From: Acephala macrosclerotiorum
Taxonomy: Eukaryota; Ascomycota; Leotiomycetes; Helotiales; Mollisiaceae
Length of the DNA: 38,318 nt
Assembly (NCBI GenBank): GCA_014904845.1
Contig: MU119611.1
Coordinates: 1-38,318 of the forward strand
Reading direction: 5' to 3'
Shown here: positions 22,287 through 31,004 of the stretch, piece after piece
Position numbering within the stretch: the first letter of the stretch is position 1
Layout of the letters: each line of letters starts with the position of its first letter
Notes under the pieces: model-generated
Seen by the model: the letters and a program-made list of their open reading frames with translations, nothing else
What the model was told of the DNA's origin: nothing
Database searches by the model: none
Made by a program: the position numbers and the translations under genes

Positions 22287-23755
22287 ATGCTTGTTTTAAC
22301 GTCACTTCTTGCAGCTGTGGTGGAAGTGCGGTGTTTGAGTAATGGCTTGGCAATGACGCCACCCAGTAAGTCCTTCTTCCGTCGCACTCCTTCGGCTCTG
22401 GACCTTCCGCAGATCGTTGCACCTTGCAGCCGTTTCCGGGATGTCGGTCTTTCTACCAGAATACGATACCTAACTTCTTCCAGTGGGCTGGGACAGCTGG
22501 AACATGTTCGGGGGAACAGATCAACGAGACCCTCGTCATGCAGACCATGGACGCTATGGTCTCCGAGACGTTGGCTTCGTATACATCAACCCCGAAGATG
22601 GCTGGCGGCATTATCGGGCTAATCGTAGCGACAAGCCTCTCGAGGTAGATCTAGTCAAGTTCCCAAGCGGTATTAAGACACTTGCCGACAATGCCCACAG
22701 CCGTGGCTTCAAGCTCGGCCTCTATGGTGCGCCTGGACAAAAGACTTGCTCGGGTTTTACGGGTAGTGAAGGAAAGGAGCAGGAGGATGCGACGATGTAT
22801 GCTTTGTGGGGTGTTGACCATCTGAAGTATGATAGCTGTTGCTCGCATATGTTTGCAACTAAGGCGTAGGTGCAGAAAGTCATTCTGGACATGTCGACAG
22901 CGCTCATGAACCAGACGCATCCGATTGTGTATCATGCGTGCCATTGTGGTTGGCAAGATGTCTGGGAGTGGGCGGCGATAGAAGTTACCAATCACTGGCA
23001 GATTGAACAGAATATCTCTGATGACTTCAACTACCCTGGACTGAGAGATGGATATTATTATGACGTTCTGGATATGCTCGATGGAGGGAACAACATCACC
23101 AAGTACTTAGGTCCTAGTCACTGGAATGATTATGATATTCTGAAACCAGTCCCATTTCGCAAGCGCGTCCTGATAAAACTTTTCTGCGACCCGTCGCGCA
23201 CTTGCTTCACGAACACTACTCCAAGTCCAAAGGCTATGCTACTGACCGTCAACTTTGACTCATCACTGCGCATGGCAGACAAAAGCTACCATCAACTGAT
23301 TCGTCAATTAATGAGATTGTTGCTCGCCAGCGATATTTGTTGGCGGAGGTCTTCCTGGCGCATCGCGACGAACTTGGCCAACAGGGATCTACCTAGTCAC
23401 GTGTTATTTCGAGCCAATGAAGTGACTTCAATAAGCGCCCCTAGCGCATACATCTCGACTTCTGTCTCAATTAATGCGACCTTCAGCTCAACCAATTCAA
23501 CATCAATATTCTGCTACAGGCCGTCGTGCTCTACCGTCGACTCAAATGTCCCATCAAAATGCCTTCTGGCACTGGGAAGCGCGGTGCTCCTGAGTGAAAG
23601 CTAGGGGGCGGGACAAGGTGAGTCCAGGTATGTACAGTACATCAACGCACTACCATGAGGAATTCTAAAAGTGTCGACTATGGCCTCAGCGTCGTAGAGA
23701 AGAAGCCGCGGCTATAGTCCTGCTGTTCAACTCGAACGTAGCATCGAGAGAACAT
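22287..23755 (+). pseudogene. Decayed GH27 alpha-galactosidase
   Basis: Exon 1 (22287-22365) encodes a signal-like peptide ending in MTPP. A clean 118-nt intron (GTAAGT to TTCCAG) leads to exon 2 with MGWDSWNMFGG, VGFVYINPEDGW, GVDHLKYDSC (the family nucleophile Asp is in KYD), CHCGWQDVWEWA and GPSHWNDYDIL (the acid/base region). Damage: residues after FGG are read in a shifted frame for about 17 codons; TAG at 22867-22869 follows FATKA and probably derives from CAG; similarity stops after WNDYDIL (about 23145). A detached piece, EAAAIVLLFNSNVASRE (about 23699-23749), resembles the C-terminal beta-domain strand. Intact enzymes release terminal alpha-galactose from oligosaccharides outside the cell. 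The 5' half keeps a TATA box and splice sites, so it may still be transcribed. Confidence 0.82.
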
Positions 23756-24668
23756 GGTCTCGAAGCCTACCAATCCATAAGACCTTCGCAACGACAACCG
23801 TATGCAGCCACGGCCACACGCCAGCCCAAGCTACAACAGGCACACATTTGCCAACCCGGCCGCAGCCATTTACAAAAGCAGTGCTTCAATATTGGTGGTG
23901 GTGCAATACTGTGGAAGTTGTTAAATGGGCAAGAAAACAATACTTTTATCGGAGTCCTCCACAATGGACAGCAAGCAGAGTCGGAAATGGGCATTTGGCG
24001 ATCTTTTTCAACTAAGCACGGAAACATCACCAGAAACGCACGCTCGATGAACGAAACACGACTCGCAAATGTTACAAAAGCTGGCTCGTACCGGAACTTC
24101 TAGAGACAATAAGTCTACATGATAATATTTTCCGACAACGATACTCCCGAAGGACAGATAGCACACTAGAAACCCCAAGGATATCAGAAACCAACTCGTA
24201 ATGAAAACAAAAACGCTTTGCGGACTTCCACGAAGGCCTCAAAGCTAGAACAGGAAGGATTGTGTCCGTGACTCCGCCACAGACCTCAGAAGGACCTTTC
24301 AATTCCCCAAAACGAGTCGGGCATCTGTGGCATACCAAAAGTAGCTAACCTTGGCTGACGACGATGCAAGTGCACATCGCTATTCAAGGCCTTGCTGATC
24401 ATGGGCAAGTGCCGCCGCTTCTTCAAAAGTCCCCAAATATGTTGTGAAGAAATCCAGATCGCGAAGACACAGAAAAGACACCTGCAAGTCTCCTTTCATG
24501 TTGCACACATGCGCCTTCCAGGTCAGACTTTCTTCCTGCAATGTACATCATCGTGGCCATGGAAGTTGATGATCTGTTCTGCTACTGGGATACATTGCTT
24601 GTTATTGTGATGTCCTGACATGTTGCGATTACCAGGGATGGTGGCCTACCATGTACTTGTTTCTTGCA

Positions 24669-24694
24669 CTGCGTTCTCGCCCTGCGTTCTCGCC
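24669..24694. repeat. Perfect 13-bp tandem duplication
   Basis: The unit CTGCGTTCTCGCC occurs twice without a gap (24669-24681 and 24682-24694) in otherwise featureless DNA. Confidence 0.9.
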
Positions 24695-26196
24695 AAGCCC
24701 CAACTTAGACATGCAGATGAACAGCACATCGGCCTCGATTGCCTCATGCAACGAACGACAAAAATCAAAGTTCAAATTAGTAGAAGAAGAAAATCTGCTG
24801 TGAGGGAACTATTCACTTGACAGGTTTGCCTGGAAAAGGGCTGAGGCAGTCTCTTTCGAAACTTGGGCAACGAGCTTGGAAGTATCCCTGATGTGCCCTC
24901 AGGAGCCAGAATCCTAAGCTTCGGTCCAGTACTCTCATCGTATAAGCAAGAAATCTCCTCCAAAGTTTTTCTTGCCCAGTGCAAACATTTGCTTTGCAGA
25001 GTGTGGCTGATCTGACGTCGGCTACCCTCCGAGCGTAGGGTCCTTGAATCAAAACACTAGCTGTATCGCCTTCAAGTGTTAATCTTCGTTGTGGAGCTGG
25101 CGAGGGGGGACTTTGGTGTGGATTCTTGGAAGTTTAGCGGGTGGGCTTTCATTGGCGAGATCCCGCTCCTTGCCAAAGCTGGCGCCGGCGCGTATGTTAC
25201 GGGCGGCACGCTCACCCGATTCGGTTGTCCCGTGGACATGCACTCTCTCGCTGGAGGGATCAAAGACGCCCGCTCTTAACCGGTATTGAGATAATGTCAT
25301 GTTTCGTCGTCTTTTGTCGACTTTTCGTCAGCCCATTGAATCGAGCATAACAGCCCCTTTCACGATAATTCTCGCATCGATTCCCGAGTCGAAAGATCTA
25401 CACCAGGTTTAGACCTCTCCTCGGTTTCGATTGCATGATTTGCATGCAATCTACAAAACGAACAATACATGCATCGTCTCCACTTTCTGGAATCTTTCGG
25501 CAGCGGGACGTTTTCTGGCGTCCGAACCTCAAGCAACGACCTATCAGATCGAGATGCGATCTGCTGCGCCATCATGATCAAGCATTGACCCAAGGTATCG
25601 CCAAGGATGTAACAGGGGGCTCGTGGGTCTGACTTCCAAGCCTCTCGCTTCTGAGCATGAAACTAATCGTGAGGCTGATACCTCCTCAAAAGAACGTCAG
25701 TGCACGAATGATCGCCAATGGTTCCCTACGATCCACCACTTCCTAGACGAAAGATCTTGATCATTCTCCGTATTTTATTTCTCCGATGCTGTCAATCAAA
25801 CAACGCCTCGGGTACACTTTCGAGCAAGCGTCCACTCATCTCTCAACGACGCCCAAAAAGTGCGTTTGCCAGTTTCCGATTTCAAACAAGTGCTTCCCCA
25901 CGTTTTCAGTCGCGCGTAATTCCCGGAGGTATCCCTGGATCCCCCTGCTTTTCCCTTATCTATCGATCCCTTCGTCTCGCGCTAAACCTCATCTTATCAA
26001 TCAACACCATCTTACGAGGTGGGCAACCGAGTATCAAGCCAGCTGGACCGTGCTCCCGAGGATTTTCCAGCCGTCTCGTCTTGCCCGTCTGAGCTACGAT
26101 ACGAAACCTCAGAAACAGTTGAGGCATTAGCACTGAACATCTTGGCAGCCTGCCATCTCATAGTCCAGATGGCAGGTCACGATGTTTGGCCACAAG

Positions 26197-26203
26197 TATA
26201 TAA
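26197..26203 (+). promoter_or_regulatory. TATA box of the Egh16-like gene
   Basis: TATATAA is followed by AGATGG and then a pyrimidine-rich leader. It lies 187 bases before the ATG at 26384, a spacing that suits a strongly expressed fungal gene with a leader of about 120-150 nt. Confidence 0.55.
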
Positions 26204-26383
26204 GATGGCGGCTGCCAGACAAGTCAACATCATTCTTCACTCATCAGCTTAATTCACAGTCTTCTACTTTCCATCTTCTTCTCATCTTTTTTGTAGATAT
26301 CTGTACCGGTTACAGAATCATCTCATTCAATAATCTTACATTACATTCACTCAAATCGACTCAAGCCCCTCAAACCTTCTCAA

Positions 26384-27257
26384 ATGCAGTACAAGTTCAT
26401 CCTCGCAGCTCTCGTAGCTTCTCCTCTCGTTGCAGCCCACGGCAAGGTTTCCGTCGTCGTGCGTATCTATGCAACATTACCATGAACACCGCTAACTTAT
26501 TCAGACTGGTGATGCTGGTGGAAACGGTACTGCTCTCGGCATCCAAGGTGGTGTCGTCCCAGGCACCGGATCAAACTCAAAGACCGAAGTCGACACCACA
26601 GTCTTCAGCTCAGTTAAGGCAGCCACAGATGGCTTGGGCCGAACAACCGGAGGCGGAAAGAACACTGTAGCAGATGCAACTGCTGCCATGGCTGCGTCTG
26701 GCTCTACCCTTCCTCAAGTCAGTAGTGGAGGAAGCCTTTCTGGAACTCTTCACGTTGTCACCACCGATGGTGCTGGACCATTCTCTGGTACGTTCCTGGT
26801 CATGAAAACTGCACAAGATCTAAGTCACTGATATGACATAGCTATCGTTGACCCAACTGGCACTGGTGCTTTCTCCACCGGTACCAAGGCGACTGTCACA
26901 CAACAAGTCCCAGGCAATAACGGTAACATCTCACCCAATGGCACCGTTCGCCGCCTTCTCGCAAGAATGGGTCTCATGAAGCGTGCTGCCAATGTCAACA
27001 AGGACTTCGTAAGTCTTCTTCCCCTCCACTTTCACTCGTCGATCACAGTAACTAATGATATCATACAGCCATTCAAGGTCGCAATCCCAGCAGGCACCAC
27101 CTGCTCCGGCACTGTTGGAGGCCAGTCCGGCGTCTGCTTGGTTAAGATTGCGAACTCTAACCCTGCTGGACCATTCGGTGGTGTTGTTGCTATCCAGATG
27201 TCTGGTGCTGCTGCTGGCAACACTACTGCTACCGCTGCTAAGAAGGTCACGGCTTAG
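26384..27257 (+). CDS. Secreted Egh16/Gas1-like (DUF3129) protein
   Basis: Four exons (26384-26458, 26505-26787, 26842-27008, 27069-27257) give 237 residues. Introns are 46, 54 and 60 nt with consensus ends. Residues 1-18 are a signal peptide; the mature protein starts near H19-G20, as in the Egh16H/MAS1/Gas1 family (PF11327). Family landmarks are GDAGGNGTALG, GGSLSGTLHVVTTDGAGPF, QQVPGNNGN, and PFKVAIPAGTTCSGTVGGQ leading to GVCLVKIANSNPAGPFGG. Members are secreted, often induced in appressoria or during host contact in pathogens and mycoparasites, and their molecular activity is unclear. Only two cysteines remain in the mature protein (TTCSG and GVCLV); positions that are Cys in other members as I recall them (after GAGP, in VRC and in GGC) are S/A, I and V here. 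The KRAA site may be a processing point. Confidence 0.85.
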
Positions 27258-27700
27258 ATGCTATCAAGACTGATGAGAAGAAGCTCAGGAAGCTGTACAT
27301 TTGGGAACTTGGGGAGTGGGAGTTTGGGGAGGGAAAAGGGGGAAAGGGTTTGGGGTTAAACTTGTATATATTGAGGCTTATTGAATTAAAGCTATGAGTC
27401 CTGGATCACGTTGAGAATTTCAGGATATACAGAGCTTGTAAAATGTGGCTTGGATGCTCGTCTTTTTGATTGGGCACTTGCCTAGGAAACCACCCATAGG
27501 AGAAACTCTCCTATACGCACAGACTGCTTAAAAGGGCAGTTGATAGGGAGGGACAAACTCGGACTACTTGCTAGAGAGTGGGCGCGGGAGATCTATAGCG
27601 AGCACAAGACTCGTAGAGATAGGATTGAAAGCACTGACTTAAAGCTGACGGACTTAAATAAACAGTCAAAGCATTGGTTTTAGAGTTTATTACTACGTAA
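27258..27700. other. 3' flank with G-run cluster
   Basis: Immediately after the Egh16-like stop codon the plus strand carries eight runs of three or more G between 27303 and 27355 (for example TTGGGGAGGG and GGGGGAAAGGGTTTGGGG). The rest of the flank holds nothing recognisable and grades into the AT-rich island. Confidence 0.6.
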
Positions 27701-28195
27701 TGCGATCCTCGGATTTATATTTTTATCTCGGTTTTACACCTTTTTATAATTTTATAGTTTGTTTTTTTAATTTTTTTATTCGTTAAATATAATATTTATT
27801 TTTACAAGTTAATAAAAGTCGTAAAAAGAAAAAGAAAAAAAATTATTATATATAATATAAAAAAAATAAAAATAAAAAATTTAAAAAATATATTTTTTAA
27901 ATTTGCAATCGAGTAAAAAGTTTTTATTTTTTAAAATATTTATAAAAATATTTTTATTTTTATTAAAAATAATATAATTTCAAAGTTTATCGCTTGTAGT
28001 TTATACGTTTAAACTGCTTTTCAAGTTTTTAACTCGTTTAAAAATTAAAGTTTCTTTTTTCGTTTTATATATTTTTTACAATTTTTTAATAGTTTGATTT
28101 TTAATTCAAAGAAATACTTTAAAAAAAACTAAAACGTATTTATAATTATAATTTGAAAAAGCTGATAAAAATATTAAAAAGTCGGAATTTATTAT
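27700..28195. repeat. Second, smaller AT-rich RIP-like island
   Basis: About 500 bp are strongly AT-rich with sharp edges (a change near 27715 and at GAGGGTTGCAAG near 28197). Remaining C/G bases are again often CpG (TTCG, ATCG, ACGT), but more other C/G bases survive than in the first block. It is probably a milder or younger RIP target, or the edge of a degraded element. No coding sequence is seen. Confidence 0.65.
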
Positions 28196-29098
28196 AGAGG
28201 GTTGCAAGTAAGCAAATGGCCCTGATCGCACAGACCATCGCCAATAGGCTCGTAAAGTGGGCGTTTTCGAGCTTGTGGTTGGCCCTTCGAGCGATTGCTT
28301 TCGGAAGGCCTTATTAGGCAGTTTGCAGTTTCAAACCCTGCAAACCTTGAGATCAGACCTTTTAAACTTGCAACAGGGTCAAAAAATTGGTGGCCATAGG
28401 CGGAATCCTCCTCGGGTGGTTTCCCAGGGCTTACCAGTCCTATGTCAAGTTGCCAACTCGCTTGCACAGCCACTACCGGATGTTCATCCAGCTTCACCCT
28501 GCTGCGAGTGTAGCAGCACATCTCTAAATTACTTCACCCTTCAAACCATTGTTAGTTGCATATTATCTTGACAACATAAATAACATATGAACCTTGGGCA
28601 CGACTCTATCCAGCCGCGCGCTTGTGGATATCATTCGTGTAGTGCTGCAAGTGGCTAATCCCGCATAACTCGGATCACAGTCAACGACGAGACAAAGCTG
28701 TCCACGAGCGACTATTCCAAAGTTAAACAAATTTGTATTCATAGATCTTCAGAAGTTAGGGCCACAGTACCTTTCTTTAATCCTTGCTGGATATCCGTGC
28801 ACGACAACTCTTCGTCATGTTAAAGTTGCGATATTGCTCCGGAGGCTCTACAGCCGGATGAAGCTTGTTAAGCGTTGCTAATGAATAAAGGCGTGCGGGT
28901 AAACAATTGACATCGAGGTGATTTTTTTTTGGGTAGCCGAGATCACGTGAACACTAGATTCAAAAGGGGATGGCGTAGATGATTCGGGAGTCGGGATCGT
29001 CTGATGCAAGCTGATCATCGAACGAAGACAAACTTCTGGAGAACAGCTTTGAAACCTCCTACCTTTTATTCCCAACCTTCACGCTAGGCAAAGCTGAG
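28196..29098. other. Intergenic, about 900 bp
   Basis: The DNA has normal composition. A minus-strand frame is open over 28192-28521 (109 codons) but shows no domain or motif I know, and is not called a gene. CACGTG lies at 28944-28949, about 150 bases before the kinase-like gene. Confidence 0.4.
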
Positions 29099-30699
29099 AT
29101 GTCAATTGGCTCTCGTGGCCCACAGCAGCTGAAGGACCGTATCGTTCAGTCCCGTGTCCACCGCGAACGTGACCAATTTATCGCAGCTATCCATGAAGAC
29201 GACGTCTGCCGCCTGGCATCGTACTACCACAACGGCGATTTCTGCAGCTTCTTTAAGCCGCCAGCTCGCGGGAGCTACAATATCTGTTATTTTGTGCACT
29301 TCCCATTGCATAGCTCCAATGAAGATGTGGAGAAGTGGGTAGTACGTGTGCCTCTGGCTCCATGCCTGGCGTATGGGAGCAAGACTAAGCTCGAGAGCGA
29401 GATTGCTACAATGCAGTAGGACCACTCCATCTTGACCTATAGGAACGATACTGATAAATCCTGTTTGGCAGGCTAGTAGCTGACAAGACGACGATTCCAC
29501 TCCCAAAGATCTATGCTTACAGCCTCGGCGACGGTCCCGAGCCGCTATCATCGTTCGTTATCCTCGAATACATTGAGGGCCAGAAGCTTTCATGCGGCCA
29601 GCTAAAGAGCCTCTCGGATGAGCAACGAAAACACTTATATACTTCACTTGCCGATATTCACATTCAGCTAAGGAGACTCGAATTTCCTTCAATTGGATGC
29701 TTGACTCGCAGTCTAGAGGGTTTCGACGTGCGTAAGAAAATCGTCACTATCGACATGAATATGCAAGAGCTAGAAGGTCTGCAGCCTTCCAAGATCCAAA
29801 CCTCCTTTTATAGCGACAAAGGTCTTCTCACTTCCGCCAATGACTACGTAGCGATGCTACTTCAGATTGCTGATAATGCGTTCGCGGAGGGTCGAAGCAG
29901 TGTCTTTGAAGAAGATCAGGGCGAGGATGCTCTATATCATCTCCATATTTTCCGCGAGTATGTCAAGGGCTGGATAGACCGCCGCCTTGATCAAGGTCCG
30001 TTTGTCTTGGTTCATGGTGATTTTGAGCCATTCAACTTAATAGTGAACGAGAAAATGGAGATTGCCTCGGTTCTAGATTGGGAATGGAGTCGCGTAGTAC
30101 CTCTTCAGTTTTTCAAGCCTCCACTGTGGCTGAAGATTCCCGATACCACAAAACTAGCATGGAATTTCGTCTATAACGACTACTTGAAAAGCTTCGACCA
30201 ATTTTTGGAAATTCTGCGGACTCGAGAACGCGAGAAATATGGGAACGAGTTGTTGTCGAACGAATGGGCTAAGGCAAAGGAGAATAGCGGATTTCTTGTC
30301 GCCAACGCCTTAGAAAATTGGACGGACATGGACTGGTTCGCGAACCGATATATTAACTGGAAATGTTACCGAGGCAAGGCTGACCTGGATGAACGGATAA
30401 AAGCGTTTATGAAGAATCCAGCTCACAAAACCCTGATTGCAAGAAAACTGCGCGAAGGAATTGCCCATAGGGTCGAAGTGGATAGACTTGAGAATGCGAC
30501 CATCGAAGTAGCTCCTAGTTACAGAGATAAACCCACTTCAGCCATCATGAAACACTTCTTTCCTCATCAGCTATGGAAAGATACTATCTCATTTAGTCCG
30601 ACTATCCCACAACTGGCTTTGGGGGGTGCTGTAATCATCACCGGGATATCATACCTTCTCGTCAAGCGTATTATCCGATCTCCGTTCATATCATATTGA
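29099..30699 (+). CDS. APH-fold kinase-like protein, C-terminal membrane anchor
   Basis: Two exons, 29099-29415 and 29472-30699, join in frame across a 56-nt intron (GTAGGA to GGCAG) to give 514 residues. The aminoglycoside phosphotransferase/choline kinase fold (PF01636) is shown by LVHGDFEPFNLIV with H287, catalytic D289 and N294, and by SVLDWEWS with metal-binding D308. EKWVVRVPL and the following KLESEIATM fit the N-lobe strand and Glu helix. Such proteins are greatly expanded in ascomycetes and their substrates are mostly unknown. Unusually, the last 30 residues form a hydrophobic helix (about 487-505, LALGGAVIITGISYLLV) followed by KRIIR, which looks like a tail anchor. That would place the kinase domain in the cytosol on an organelle or ER membrane. 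The gene is intact. It is convergent with the coiled-coil gene, with two bases between stop codons. Confidence 0.85.
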
Positions 30700-30701
30700 A
30701 T

Positions 30702-31004
30702 TTATCGCTCTTCCAACTCTTCCAACTCTCTCTCGACTCCAGAAAATTCCTCTTCCAAGCGAGCGACGGCCATTTCGTGGGCGTCAATTATGTCTTGATG
30801 GTCAAGACTGGACGACGCTTTGCCTCGAGCAGCCTTTGCTGCTTTCGAAGATGATGACACAGATTCCTGAGCTTCATCGTTCATCGAATCAAGGATTTTC
30901 TGCATGTCATCCTGCTTCATCTGAATTTGAGCCCTCAGCTGTTCTTTCAGGCTCTTCAACCTTTGAAGTTCTTCGATACGGGCATCGGTTATTTTGTTTG
31001 ACAT
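30702..31004 (-). CDS. Small coiled-coil protein, 100 residues
   Basis: A single open frame runs from ATG 31004 to TAA 30702. Residues 1-42 are rich in Glu, Lys, Gln and Leu with heptad-like spacing (IEELQRLKSLKEQLRAQI). Residues 49-67 are a Ser/Ala/Lys linker. Residues 70-100 form a second acidic helix ending ELEELEER. There is no signal peptide or membrane segment. I do not recognise the family; it could be a subunit of a small helical assembly. The ATG may follow a splice acceptor (TGTGCAAG just upstream), so an additional 5' exon is possible. The 3' ends of this gene and the kinase-like gene must overlap as antisense transcripts. Confidence 0.65.
   Translation of the reverse strand: MSNKITDARIEELQRLKSLKEQLRAQIQMKQDDMQKILDSMNDEAQESVSSSSKAAKAARGKASSSLDHQDIIDAHEMAVARLEEEFSGVERELEELEER

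Larger units (their letters stand above)
23756..26383. other. Intergenic, about 2.6 kb
   Basis: No gene is supported. Open frames at 23918-24103, 25072-25300 (both strands) and 25718-26130 carry no motif I recognise. A perfect 13-bp tandem duplication lies at 24669-24694. The last 190 bases, with TATATAA at 26197-26203 and a long pyrimidine-rich leader, are the promoter of the Egh16-like gene. Confidence 0.4.

Noticed and set aside
25072..25300. Overlapping open frames on both strands as a conserved fragment
   Set aside because: Both look mildly protein-like but neither has a known motif, and GC-richer DNA often opens several frames at once.
28192..28521. 109-codon minus-strand frame beside the AT island as a gene or transposon fragment
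   Set aside because: No integrase, reverse transcriptase, transposase or other motif could be seen; start and promoter unsupported.
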